A stretch of 46,409 bases of DNA, taken from the NCBI GenBank assembly GCA_004377185.1, contig SOIM01000019.1, positions 1 through 46,409 of the forward strand, read 5' to 3'. Below, in pieces: positions 25,441 through 33,312 of the stretch (position 1 is its first letter; every line of letters starts with the position of its first letter). Position numbers and translations under genes: made by a program. The notes beneath the pieces are model-generated. The model was given only the letters and a program-made list of their open reading frames with translations. It did not search any database and was not told the origin of the DNA. Source of the stretch: Methanomassiliicoccales archaeon. Its GTDB lineage: Archaea > Thermoplasmatota > Thermoplasmata > RBG-16-68-12 > SOIM01.

Positions 25441-26028
25441 TCATGTGGCCTTCTTGCTTTCCTTCGTGGCCTCTTCTATTCCGATTTTCCTGGCGAGTTC
25501 TAGGAAGGCTCTTTCCACGTTTACTCCGGTCTTGGCACTCGTGAAGTAGTAGCGAGAATCATACGCCTTTGCCGCCTGTTCCAGGTCCTTCTCGCTCATG
25601 GTCACTTCATCTTCCAGGTCGGCCTTGTTGGCAAGGAACTGGATGGGTATCTTCCCGGACACGTTGTACACGCCCTCTATCCAATCATCTAGGTCCTCCA
25701 GGGTGTTTCTTCGTGTCACGTCACAGACTGCTATGATTCCCTTGGCGCCATAGAAGTACGCGTCCTTCAGGAGTTCCCTGAAGCCCTTCTGTCCCATTAT
25801 GTCCCAGATGGTCATGTCCACCTTGATGAGTGTTCCTTCGTTTTCCACTTCGATCTTTAGTTCCCTTTTGGAAACCTTCGTTCCAAGTGTCTGCAGGTAT
25901 TTGTCATCGAACTCATCGACAACGTACCTTCTTATGAGGCTGGTCTTTCCTACCGCTCCCTCGCCGATCAGACAGATCTTCATCTTCATCTTCTTCTCTT
26001 TGAGTTGGGGCTCTTCGTTCGCTGTCAT
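25441..26028 (-). CDS. Ras/Rab-like small GTPase, copy 4 (first in the array)
   Basis: 195 residues from the chosen ATG. The P-loop is GEGAVGKTS (22-30), switch I has Thr47 in TLGTK, G3 is WDIMGQK with Gln80 at the catalytic Gln61 position, G4 is ANKADL and G5 is TSAKTG. It is the only one of the four that keeps the catalytic glutamine. The C-terminus is charged (EESKKAT-like) with no cysteine. The frame is open to 26163, but a strong TATA box 28 bases before 26028 makes the leaderless ATG at 26028 far more likely. It leads the four-gene array and is divergent from the KaiC/DUF835 pair. Confidence 0.93.
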   Translation of the reverse strand: MTANEEPQLKEKKMKMKICLIGEGAVGKTSLIRRYVVDEFDDKYLQTLGTKVSKRELKIEVENEGTLIKVDMTIWDIMGQKGFRELLKDAYFYGAKGIIAVCDVTRRNTLEDLDDWIEGVYNVSGKIPIQFLANKADLEDEVTMSEKDLEQAAKAYDSRYYFTSAKTGVNVERAFLELARKIGIEEATKESKKAT

Positions 26029-26050
26029 CAGGTGTCCATGCCTTGGGTAT

Positions 26051-26064
26051 TCATATAAAGCTTT
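26051..26064 (-). promoter_or_regulatory. Strong TATA box for the GTPase array
   Basis: The minus strand reads AAAGCTTTATATGA, preceded by an A-run, centred 28 bases before the ATG at 26028. This is near-ideal archaeal spacing for a leaderless mRNA and decides the start of GTPase copy 4. Confidence 0.6.
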
Positions 26065-26170
26065 TTTTTGGGTTATCAGATTTGATAGTGAGTCTTGAGC
26101 AATTTCACAATTTTCCAGACTCATCAAATGATGTATTCTTCTGTGCGGTTTCGGAGAACCCAAAAAACAA

Positions 26171-26180
26171 TTAAATAATA
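26171..26180 (+). promoter_or_regulatory. TATA-like box for the KaiC/7TM-DUF835 pair
   Basis: TTAAATAATA preceded by an A-rich stretch. Transcription would start near 26203, giving a leader of about 70 bases before the KaiC ATG that contains a short ORF with its own ribosome binding site. Confidence 0.45.
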
Positions 26181-26240
26181 GCGCTCACATAGGTTTTTTC
26201 ACACTTTCAAAGAAACGGAAGGGGGAAATGGGAGGTTAAT

Positions 26241-26288
26241 ATGGAACCTGCTCTTCTGGAAAGGAGAGGTTTGAATGAACGGCACTGA
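26241..26288 (+). CDS. 15-codon leader ORF overlapping the KaiC start
   Basis: ATG at 26241 follows GGGAGG (26230-26235) at good spacing and reads MEPALLERRGLNERH then TGA. The stop lies 14 bases inside the KaiC-family gene, whose ATG is 26275. The overlap would let ribosomes finishing the short ORF re-initiate on, or compete with, KaiC translation. It may also be chance. Confidence 0.35.
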   Translation: MEPALLERRGLNERH

Positions 26289-26988
26289 AAGCAGGATTAG
26301 GACACACGTGAAAGGCCTTGACGAGAGGATAGGTGGGGGAATTCCAGCAGGGTTCACTGTGCTCATATGCGGACCTTCTGGCAGTTTGAAATCCTCCCTG
26401 GCCTTCAACATACTCTACCACTCTTCCAAAGATCAGGGCTTGGGGGGCCTCTATCTCTCAGTTGAACAGAGCAAGGAAAGTCTTTTGGGACAGGCTTCTT
26501 CGTTGGGTCTTTCCATGGAGAATGTGGACACTCTGAACGTTGTTGACCTGGCGAAGCTGAGAAGGGAATCGAGGAAATCGGAGGAGGAGAACTTGATCGT
26601 GACTCTGCAGGATTTGCTGGCAAAATATAACGAAGAGTTCGATCTCCAGCTTCTGGCGATTGACTCTTTGGATGCCCTGTACGCTCTTTCCACATTAAAG
26701 AATCCAAGGAATGAGATTTTCAGGTTCTTCGAAGCCTTGCGAGACCTGAAGCTCACTTCTTTCCTGGTGTCTGAGATGCCGAGGGAAGGTGGCTCTTTCG
26801 GGAAGTATGGGGTTGAGGAGTTTCTCTCGGACGGGATCATACATCTGCGCTTGAGGGAGGTAGAAGTGGGAAGGACCACTTCGGTAAGAAGGTTCATTGG
26901 TATCGCCAAGATGAGGGGAACGAAACACGAGTTGGATTATTATCCCTTGCTAGTAGATAAAAGTGGTTTCGAGGTGCTCGTGGAGTAG
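26275..26988 (+). CDS. KaiC/RAD55-family ATPase
   Basis: A 237-aa single RecA-fold domain. Walker A is GPSGSLKS (33-40), Walker B is LLAIDSLDAL, and the family N-terminus reads GLDERIGGGIPAG. SVEQSKE resembles the conserved acidic motif after strand 2 in KaiC-like proteins. The start is supported by GGAGAGG eight bases upstream. It is followed after 17 bases by the 7TM-DUF835 protein, so the two form an operon. It is divergent from the small GTPase array. ATP-driven signalling with the membrane partner is inferred; the substrate is unknown. Confidence 0.93.
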   Translation: MNGTESRIRTHVKGLDERIGGGIPAGFTVLICGPSGSLKSSLAFNILYHSSKDQGLGGLYLSVEQSKESLLGQASSLGLSMENVDTLNVVDLAKLRRESRKSEEENLIVTLQDLLAKYNEEFDLQLLAIDSLDALYALSTLKNPRNEIFRFFEALRDLKLTSFLVSEMPREGGSFGKYGVEEFLSDGIIHLRLREVEVGRTTSVRRFIGIAKMRGTKHELDYYPLLVDKSGFEVLVE

Positions 26989-27005
26989 GTTGGAGCAAGC
27001 AGTGC

Positions 27006-28688
27006 ATGACAAATCCGTTCGTCATCGTATCGGTCGTAGCCTTTGCCGTGAACGTGACGCTCGGGGTGTACGTACTCCGTAAGAACCCGGGGGCGGCCGC
27101 GAATCGGTCCTTTGCTCTCCTCATGGGGAGTTTTGTGCTGTGGGATCTGTCGGAGGCTGTTCTGAGGCTCATTGACAATCCAAGCGACCCTGCCATGATG
27201 TTCTGGCTCAGGTTGGAGTGGACAGGGATTTCTGCTATCGGTGGGGTGTTGGTGCATTTCGTCTTGTCTTACCCTACCACTAAGGCGGTTCTCGAGAAGA
27301 AGGTAACATATGTGCTGGTATACGCTCCTACATTTTTGATAATCGGTCTTGTATGGTTCTCGGACCTCGTGGTCGGAGGGATAGCTCATGGACCTCTCGG
27401 TCATGATGCGTCGGTGGGTCTGGGATACCCTCTTTTGGCAACCATATACACGATTCAGATAGCGGTTGCATTGGTTGTTCTTCTGGGAACCTACAGAAAG
27501 AGCGAAGTACAGATAATCAAGAAGAGGTCCCAGATACTGCTCATGGGTGTCGCGGTCCCTGTAGTCGTGGGGTCCGTAACAGAAACCTTCCTTCCAGTCC
27601 TGATCAACATACCCACAAGACTCGGGATAGGGAGCATATACACTGTGATAATGGGGATATTCGCCGCGTACGCCATAATGAAGTACAAACTCCTCGTCAT
27701 CGAACCCGCTACCGAGGAGTTCAGACCGCCCAGATTGGAATACCTTCTTGAGGTCGGGCACAACAACTTGATTGAGTCCACCAGTTCCACGTACGCCTAC
27801 AATGCATTCAGAGACATCGTGTCCGACACCCCGGGTCTGTGCATCACAACAACATATCCAGAGAAGATAAGGCAACGGTACGGGCTGGAGAAGACCCCCA
27901 TACTCTGGATATCCAAAATATCCGTAGGAGAGACAACCTTCAAGCCCTCAGACCTGAATTTCGAGGTCTCTCAATCGACAACCCAGTTCATGAGGGACAA
28001 CCCAAGGACTTCCGTTCTTCTTGAGGATCTGGAGTACTTGATCCAGATTGTTGGGTTCAACAATGTCCTGAGGTTCGTGAAGATCGTCGCAGACGTTGGT
28101 TCTGCAAATCGCTCCACAGTGATAGTCCCCGTTGACCCATCCGCGTTACAGGAAAGAGAGATTGCCATTGTTCGGAAGAGCTTCGATTCGATCAGAGAGA
28201 TTCCGCAAACTGACGAGGTACCAAGGAAAGCCGTGTACACGCCTGCGAACTGTGTACTGTTCGAAGACAGGCAGGAGCTCTGCTATGACCAGTTCCGAAG
28301 AGGAGCGGCAGAAAGGATAGGTTTGTTCATTACCACCACTTTCCCTGGAAAGGTCTCCAAGAAGGAGGGATTCCCAAACACGGATTTCATTTGGCTCTCG
28401 GAAACGAAGGAACTGCCCGGTGCCATCGATCCGTCCAAGTTGAGATATGAAGCGCTCCGAGAAGTGGCCAAGTTCGTCGAGGACAATCCGAGCCACATCA
28501 TCCTCCTTGAGGGTCTGGAATACCTTTCATCTTTGACCGGTTTTCCCGAGGTCTTAGAGTTTCTTCAGTCGCTGATTGATTTGGTTTCGTCCAAGGGGAC
28601 AAAACTGCTCGTTTCCATACATCCCAAAGCTTTCAGCAGTCAGGAGGTCGGCATAATCGAAAAACGATTCGATATGGTCGAGTCCTAG
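27006..28688 (+). CDS. 7TM sensor-like protein with two C-terminal DUF835 domains
   Basis: A 560-aa protein. The first about 235 residues form seven hydrophobic helices resembling the N-terminal 7TM region of archaeal histidine kinases, but no kinase or ATPase domain follows. Instead there are two DUF835 domains (about 265-405 and 415-555). Each has the family pattern of a W[IL]S segment, a [DN]NP..[ST]..LLE[DG]LEYL core, and a late [SP][IV][DH]P.A motif. The second copy (DNPSHIILLEGLEYL) is closest to consensus. DUF835 is a small alpha/beta domain common in archaeal signalling proteins, distantly like a KaiC strand-helix core. Ligand and output are unknown. It converges on the ribbon-helix-helix gene with no intervening base. 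Confidence 0.88.
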   Translation: MTNPFVIVSVVAFAVNVTLGVYVLRKNPGAAANRSFALLMGSFVLWDLSEAVLRLIDNPSDPAMMFWLRLEWTGISAIGGVLVHFVLSYPTTKAVLEKKVTYVLVYAPTFLIIGLVWFSDLVVGGIAHGPLGHDASVGLGYPLLATIYTIQIAVALVVLLGTYRKSEVQIIKKRSQILLMGVAVPVVVGSVTETFLPVLINIPTRLGIGSIYTVIMGIFAAYAIMKYKLLVIEPATEEFRPPRLEYLLEVGHNNLIESTSSTYAYNAFRDIVSDTPGLCITTTYPEKIRQRYGLEKTPILWISKISVGETTFKPSDLNFEVSQSTTQFMRDNPRTSVLLEDLEYLIQIVGFNNVLRFVKIVADVGSANRSTVIVPVDPSALQEREIAIVRKSFDSIREIPQTDEVPRKAVYTPANCVLFEDRQELCYDQFRRGAAERIGLFITTTFPGKVSKKEGFPNTDFIWLSETKELPGAIDPSKLRYEALREVAKFVEDNPSHIILLEGLEYLSSLTGFPEVLEFLQSLIDLVSSKGTKLLVSIHPKAFSSQEVGIIEKRFDMVES

Positions 28689-28886
28689 CTATTTCGCGTC
28701 CTTCGTCAGCACTTCCCAGAGTTTCTCTTGGAACGAGAACCTTGACTCCACCATCCTTCTCATGAAGTTGACGACCTGACCTTGCGGGTCCAGCCCGTTT
28801 TCCTCGCAGAATTCCTTGTATTTCCGCAACAGCTCGGCATCAATCCTGATGTTGTACTGGGCCTTCTCGGTCCCCTTGTTCTTCAT
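28689..28886 (-). CDS. Small ribbon-helix-helix (CopG/Arc-like) DNA-binding protein
   Basis: 65 residues. YNIRIDAELLRKYKEF gives the beta strand and first helix of an RHH fold, and a second helix follows a Gly-Leu turn (VVNFMRRMVES). RHH dimers usually act as repressors binding short inverted repeats in the major groove. It is divergent from the terpene-synthase-like gene, and the gap between them holds two inverted repeats. It could therefore regulate itself and that gene (inference). No toxin gene lies beside it, so an antitoxin role is less likely. Confidence 0.8.
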   Translation of the reverse strand: MKNKGTEKAQYNIRIDAELLRKYKEFCEENGLDPQGQVVNFMRRMVESRFSFQEKLWEVLTKDAK

Positions 28887-28932
28887 CTTGTAGGCTAAAC
28901 AATTAGGTGATATTTCTATCTTTTTCTTGTTA

Positions 28933-28943
28933 ACTACTGTAGT
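28933..28943. promoter_or_regulatory. Inverted repeat ACTACTGTAGT, candidate RHH operator
   Basis: A perfect 5+1+5 palindrome between the RHH gene start (28886) and the TATA box of the terpene-synthase-like gene. Size and position fit an RHH operator. Only one exact copy was noticed. Confidence 0.35.
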
Positions 28944-28965
28944 AATTGATAGAAAGTGTAGCAGA

Positions 28966-28976
28966 TTATATATAGA
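28966..28976 (+). promoter_or_regulatory. TATA box of the terpene-synthase-like gene
   Basis: ATTATATATAG gives a clear TATA box. Transcription should start around 29000, leaving a leader of about 25 bases with GGGGAG before the ATG at 29025. Confidence 0.55.
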
Positions 28977-28984
28977 TGTAGCAT

Positions 28985-29008
28985 GTTATCCCTATCGATA
29001 ATGATAAC
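28985..29008. promoter_or_regulatory. Inverted repeat GTTATC...GATAAC around the predicted transcription start
   Basis: GTTATC (28985-28990) and GATAAC (29003-29008) are perfect inverted arms. Within them lie ATCGAT and a second nested pair, TTATC/GATAA. The element covers the predicted transcription start, so a bound protein would block transcription. Confidence 0.4.
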
Positions 29009-29024
29009 AGGGGAGCTTGAGTGA

Positions 29025-29984
29025 ATGGGAACATGTGTTGGGGGAGTAGTTGAGGCCATTACGAAGCCAATAGACATTTTCGAGGCAATGAAATTCGAGA
29101 ACAGGAACGAACTGTCCCCGATGCTCGTTAGGAATGGCATAAGAAGCATGACTCTTTGGGAGGCAATGAAGAAAGCTAATGAAATCACCACCCTATCTTG
29201 CGTTCCTGAACGGTATTTCGAAAGGTTGGTTCACGCCAAGAACCTGACCACTCTCTTCACTGTTCTGATTGACGATGTAGTGGACAAGTACAAAGACAGG
29301 AAACTGCTGGATAGGATATCAACCATACCCCACGAGGAAGAGCTGGGCGTTTTCCTTGTGTGCGAGAAAAGCGAGGACTCTCCCCTCTCCCTGGCCCGAG
29401 CAGCTTGGAATGAGATAATGGCCTTTCTCAAGACAGGTCCCCAGTTCTATCAGTACAGGGACCTTTTCTTGTTCGATATTGGGGAGCTGATTCAGTGTCA
29501 GAGATACAATTACTCTATCAATATTACCCCCTCCTTATGCAACTGCGAGGAATACCTCGCATACGGAACCCATAACTTCAACGTTAAACCACACATGACG
29601 ATGGACCTGATGTTCTCCCCGGAATTCAAAAAAGAGGATCTCTCGAACTTCAGGGCTGCTCTGCATCACATTCAAATCGCTATACAGCTTGTTAACGACG
29701 TCTACACAATCGACCGTGAAATCAATGACGAGGTCTCCTTCGGGAATTTCGCCACCATCTACACAATTGAGAACGACGGCATCCAAATCAAAGATGTCTA
29801 CGACGGCAGCGCGTACGAAATCGTGGAGTCTTTTGCGATGGAGAAATTCGAGAGGCTTTGGGAGAGCCATATAGATGAGGCCAGGAAATCCCTGAAGAAC
29901 GTGAAGTCATTTGATGTGGACAGGTTCTTCGTATCACTCTACAAGATAAGAGGGATGTATGAAATGGCCAGTGGCCTGATATAG
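29025..29984 (+). CDS. Class I terpene synthase-like protein
   Basis: A 319-aa all-helical protein with both magnesium-binding motifs of class I terpene cyclases: the Asp-rich DDVVD (83-87) and the NSE/DTE triad NDVYTIDRE (N224, T228, E232), followed by a VSFGNFATIY segment like the conserved GD.HN.V stretch of bacterial enzymes. The length is normal for a single alpha-domain cyclase. It would ionise a prenyl diphosphate and cyclise or hydrolyse it. One unusual point is that the segment about 45 residues before the NSE motif, where a diphosphate-sensing Arg is usual, reads YLAYGTHNFN and has no Arg. It is transcribed alone, facing a small RHH regulator; no prenyltransferase or P450 is adjacent. 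It is not a squalene/phytoene synthase, which has DxxxD motifs. Confidence 0.8.
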   Translation: MGTCVGGVVEAITKPIDIFEAMKFENRNELSPMLVRNGIRSMTLWEAMKKANEITTLSCVPERYFERLVHAKNLTTLFTVLIDDVVDKYKDRKLLDRISTIPHEEELGVFLVCEKSEDSPLSLARAAWNEIMAFLKTGPQFYQYRDLFLFDIGELIQCQRYNYSINITPSLCNCEEYLAYGTHNFNVKPHMTMDLMFSPEFKKEDLSNFRAALHHIQIAIQLVNDVYTIDREINDEVSFGNFATIYTIENDGIQIKDVYDGSAYEIVESFAMEKFERLWESHIDEARKSLKNVKSFDVDRFFVSLYKIRGMYEMASGLI

Positions 29985-30002
29985 TACTTCAAGGTTTCTG
30001 AA

Positions 30003-30019
30003 CCCAACAGAGCGTTGGG
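30003..30019. terminator. Hairpin between converging terpene-synthase-like gene and secY
   Basis: CCCAAC, a five-base loop AGAGC, then GTTGGG form a perfect 6-bp stem in the 36-base gap between the two stop codons. No U-run follows on either strand, so it may act as an mRNA 3'-end stabiliser or a weak bidirectional terminator. Confidence 0.45.
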
Positions 30020-30020
30020 A

Positions 30021-31568
30021 CTATCCCTTCACGACCTTTCTTATCAACCTCGGCATCTCTTCGATTCTCTCTCTCGCTATCGCTTCGTAGAACTGTATCA
30101 TGATGCCTACGGCTAGCAGGACCCCAGTTCCACTGGCGTTTCCCACCGTTCCGATCATATCTGCTCCGGCAGCCAGACTACCGACGGCAGCTCCACTAAT
30201 CACCGTCACGGCTGGAATATACCTTTCCAACACCCGTTTGAATGTTCTGGGCGTTCTCCGGAATCCTGGTATCTGCATCCCGCTTGTCTCGATCTGTTTC
30301 GCGACGGCTTCCGGACCCATGTTGGTCGTTTCTATCCAGAACTTTGCGAAAAGTATCGAACCTATGATCATAACCGACGAATATGTCACGACATGAGTGA
30401 GGACTTGCCAGTATGCATGCCCTCGCATGAGATAGCCGTAGCTATCCGGGTTCATCAGGGGAAGGAGCCAGTCCCCCACACCCATAACAGAAGAGAGGTA
30501 ATACGCTATCCCGGACAACGGCGTGGTTCGGCTTATGCCCAATATGTCAGCCTGCTCGATTGACGGGTACGCCCCTATCATCCAGTTTTGGCCAACAATG
30601 GGCCAGCTCGGGTTCTGCCAAAACAGAAGCGAAAACATACTCACGTTTGCCAGGACGGCCGACATCAGGATCACGGGTATGTTGGAAGCATAGATGAGTC
30701 GAATGGGGTATCTTCCCCTGGCTCCTCTGACGGTAGCGTGCGCTAGTGGGAGTTCGATACGCATGGACTCTACGTAGGCCACGATCAGGAATATGACAAT
30801 GGTTCCAACCAGCGCAATCATGGGGTTCGGGTTCGCCAGGAGAAGTCCCTCGTAGCCGCCCCCCGCCATTTCCACCGCGCTGTTGTGACTCAAGTAGTAG
30901 ATGGTTTTTGGAATGGTCCCGGAAGGCATCGGGCTGCCCGGGTTGGCAGGCATCCAGTTGAAGGTTCCTACGAATATTTGCTGAGCTACGCCGGCTGCGA
31001 TGAACAGGCTGATGCCGCTTCCAATGCCCCATTTGGAGACCACCTCGTCCATCATAAAGACAAGATAGCTTCCGATGAAGAGCTGCACTATTATGATGCT
31101 CCTCGCCCCTCCAAGTCCGACACTCCCCACCAATGATCCAGAAGGTGTTAGAAATCCGAAGACCTGTGGGACGGATTCAACGATTATCATGACTATGACG
31201 AGTAACTTCTGCGTCCCCTGGTAGATCGATTTGTCCTCGTCTTTCGAAAGGTCGAGCTTTATGATCTTCGCGCCCACGAAAAGTTGCATTATGATGGAAC
31301 CAGTTACGATGGGCCCTATGCCGAGATGCATCAGGGAACCCTGCGCACCAGCGAGGATGACCCTCAGACTGGCAAACATGTCCACTGTCTGGGCTTGGTC
31401 GAGACCATACAGAAAGACATTCGTCATAACAAAGTAGAGAATAATAATCAGGACTACCCAGCCCATTTTCTGTCTAAAATGGACGGATTTCTCTGGTCGA
31501 GTCACAGCTGGGAGCCGCGATGTAATGGGTTTGAGCTTGTAGAGGAGACTCCGACCTTCTTCTGCCAT
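30021..31568 (-). CDS. secY: Preprotein translocase subunit SecY
   Basis: The 515-aa protein is the ten-helix channel of the Sec translocon, through which the large surface proteins in this window would be exported. Family features are visible: a GIGPIVTGSIIMQL-type plug/helix-2 region, cytoplasmic loops rich in Arg, and the conserved C-terminal helix region with FYEAIARERIEEMP. It starts three bases after uL15 and is the last gene of the ribosomal operon here; adenylate kinase and the other usual downstream genes are absent. Confidence 0.97.
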   Translation of the reverse strand: MAEEGRSLLYKLKPITSRLPAVTRPEKSVHFRQKMGWVVLIIILYFVMTNVFLYGLDQAQTVDMFASLRVILAGAQGSLMHLGIGPIVTGSIIMQLFVGAKIIKLDLSKDEDKSIYQGTQKLLVIVMIIVESVPQVFGFLTPSGSLVGSVGLGGARSIIIVQLFIGSYLVFMMDEVVSKWGIGSGISLFIAAGVAQQIFVGTFNWMPANPGSPMPSGTIPKTIYYLSHNSAVEMAGGGYEGLLLANPNPMIALVGTIVIFLIVAYVESMRIELPLAHATVRGARGRYPIRLIYASNIPVILMSAVLANVSMFSLLFWQNPSWPIVGQNWMIGAYPSIEQADILGISRTTPLSGIAYYLSSVMGVGDWLLPLMNPDSYGYLMRGHAYWQVLTHVVTYSSVMIIGSILFAKFWIETTNMGPEAVAKQIETSGMQIPGFRRTPRTFKRVLERYIPAVTVISGAAVGSLAAGADMIGTVGNASGTGVLLAVGIMIQFYEAIARERIEEMPRLIRKVVKG

Positions 31569-31571
31569 CGA

Positions 31572-32000
31572 CTATTCCTCTTGCTTGTCTATACTCCCGC
31601 CTGCTTCGACAATCTTGCTCTCTGCTCTGCTTGTGGCTTCGGGAACGATAATTCTCATTTTCCTCGTGGCGCTTCCACCTCCGAGGAGCTTTTCCACGCC
31701 CAAGGATGTGAGGTCTATCTTGATTGTTTCCTTCTCCTTCTTAGCGACACCTTTTCTCATAAGCTCGTCCAGGTTCTCTTCAATCTGTGCTATGTTGATC
31801 GTCTTCTTCCTCTTGGTCAGCGAAGGATGTCTCTTGAATCCATGTCTTCCGAAATGATCGGGATCGAACTTGATCGTGCTCATGTACTTGTGTTTGTGAA
31901 GGCCAGCATTGCCTCTACCTCCTCGGAGACCTGCTCCTCTACCAGCCTTCTTTCCCCTGCCGTGGGTCCGGTTTCCTCTTAGCTTTCTTGTCCTGCCCAT
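31572..32000 (-). CDS. rpl15: Large subunit ribosomal protein uL15
   Basis: 142 residues. The N-terminal Gly/Arg-rich arm (GRGKKAGRGAGLRGG) threads into 23S rRNA, and the C-terminal globular part has VEKLLGGGSATRKM and a late valine-rich fold. The length is typical of archaeal uL15. The ATG follows the uL30 stop by one base. Expression should be coupled with uL30 and SecY. Confidence 0.96.
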   Translation of the reverse strand: MGRTRKLRGNRTHGRGKKAGRGAGLRGGRGNAGLHKHKYMSTIKFDPDHFGRHGFKRHPSLTKRKKTINIAQIEENLDELMRKGVAKKEKETIKIDLTSLGVEKLLGGGSATRKMRIIVPEATSRAESKIVEAGGSIDKQEE

Positions 32001-32001
32001 G

Positions 32002-32478
32002 TCACTTCTCCTCGAAGATCATTCTGTCAATCAGTTCGTTGATGTTTTCACCGCGATACCCCAAGGCACCGCCTTCGGTGTACGTCCTTTTTATCCCTTC
32101 ATATCCTTTGATCGGAGGATGCAGGCGAATCACTGGCCTGACAGATTTCAGATTCGTGAATCTCTCTTCCCCTTTGCACACCGCCTTCGCGAAGGCAATT
32201 ATCGAACGGAACTTGCTGTTCTTCTTCAGATAGGAATCCTTTATGTTCTGTCCGTCTTCCAAGCGAGCTCTCTTTACAATCAGCTTGGCGAGGATCTCGG
32301 GCTTCAATTCCCCCCATGTGATGTAGTCCTTGACCTTTCGAAGCATGCCTTCCGTTGGGGGATCCTTCGGCAGAATGACACAATGATTCACACGATTGAG
32401 ACGGAGCATTCTTAATGTGTCCTTGATGTCCCTTCGAATGTTAACTGTGCCTCTAACTCTAACTGCTGCGTAGCTCAT
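32002..32478 (-). CDS. rpl30: Large subunit ribosomal protein uL30
   Basis: 158 residues, the long archaeal/eukaryotic form. The N-terminal [20 protein letters not shown] is the shared core with bacterial L30, and the C-terminal extension contains the [12 protein letters not shown] segment. The start codon overlaps the uS5 stop (ATGA), so translation is coupled. Confidence 0.96.
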   Translation of the reverse strand: MSYAAVRVRGTVNIRRDIKDTLRMLRLNRVNHCVILPKDPPTEGMLRKVKDYITWGELKPEILAKLIVKRARLEDGQNIKDSYLKKNSKFRSIIAFAKAVCKGEERFTNLKSVRPVIRLHPPIKGYEGIKRTYTEGGALGYRGENINELIDRMIFEEK

Positions 32479-33311
32479 TTCTCTTTCACCGTTTCTGGCT
32501 TCTTATGATCAGGCGGTTCTTCTTCCGGTTTCTCCTCGGGCGGCTCTTTCTGCGTTTCCTCAGACGGGCTCTCCTCTTTCGCCCCTTCAGTAGGTGCTTC
32601 TTGCTCCTTCTCTTCGCTCAACTCTTCAATGGGTTCCGCCTCTGGTTCGACCATCAGCTCTTCGCTCTGTCCCGTGGCTATGTGGAGTTCTTCCACTTGT
32701 CTCCTTGTGACCTTGGTGGAGACAGTCTTCTTGAGAGCGTCGAAGGAGGCTATCGCATAGTTCACAGTCGTCTTCGTGTGGCCCTTCGAGAACCCCCAAG
32801 CATCTTGTACACCCGCCAGTCTGAGAATGTGTTTTGGAACCTTTGCAACAGCCAGTGCAATGCCCCGGGGTGCAGGTTTGAAGGTCACAACCACAGATCC
32901 TCCCTTTCCCTTCACCTGGAAGGGTAGTGAATGAGCCGTTCCGCAACCACACTCCCAAGATCCGCAGCCTCTCTTGATCTCTATCAGATTCAGCTTAGCC
33001 AATTCTATGGCCTTTCGTATTGCGGGCCCAACTTCTCGTCCCTTGATTCTCCCGAGTCCCACGAACCCGTCGCCGTTACCGACCACGACCGTGATAACGA
33101 AATTCACTCTTCTCCCAGAGTCCGTCATTCTCTGGACCATGTTGACATCCAGAACCTCATCCTCCAGGCCTGGGAGCAATATGTCCACAATCTCCGTTTC
33201 CCTCAACGGCAATCCCGAACGGAGGGCTTCGCTCATTGTCTTTATCTCTCCATCCAAGACCTTTCGCCCCAGCCTTGTTCTCGGTACCCAATCCTGCGAG
33301 TATCGCTCCAC
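32475..33311 (-). CDS. rps5: Small subunit ribosomal protein uS5 with acidic C-terminal tail
   Basis: 278 residues, longer than usual for archaeal uS5. The double-stranded RNA-binding N-domain contains [17 protein letters not shown], followed by a cysteine-rich stretch ([10 protein letters not shown]) seen in archaeal and eukaryotic homologues and the C-domain with [14 protein letters not shown]. The last about 55 residues form a low-complexity Glu/Pro/Lys tail that is not part of the core. The start is GTG at 33311, one base after the uL18 stop. Confidence 0.96.
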   Translation of the reverse strand: MERYSQDWVPRTRLGRKVLDGEIKTMSEALRSGLPLRETEIVDILLPGLEDEVLDVNMVQRMTDSGRRVNFVITVVVGNGDGFVGLGRIKGREVGPAIRKAIELAKLNLIEIKRGCGSWECGCGTAHSLPFQVKGKGGSVVVTFKPAPRGIALAVAKVPKHILRLAGVQDAWGFSKGHTKTTVNYAIASFDALKKTVSTKVTRRQVEELHIATGQSEELMVEPEAEPIEELSEEKEQEAPTEGAKEESPSEETQKEPPEEKPEEEPPDHKKPETVKEK

Positions 33312-33312
33312 C

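Noticed and set aside
23457..26028. The four GTPase genes as an assembly duplication artefact
   Set aside because: The copies differ throughout at protein and DNA level, including in key motifs, so they are true old paralogues.
26029..26163. A longer N-terminus for GTPase copy 4 starting at 26163
   Set aside because: It would cross the TATA box at 26051-26064, and the extra residues do not resemble the other copies.
28689..28886. The RHH protein as an antitoxin
   Set aside because: No toxin-like ORF adjoins it; the neighbours are the DUF835 protein and a terpene-synthase-like gene.
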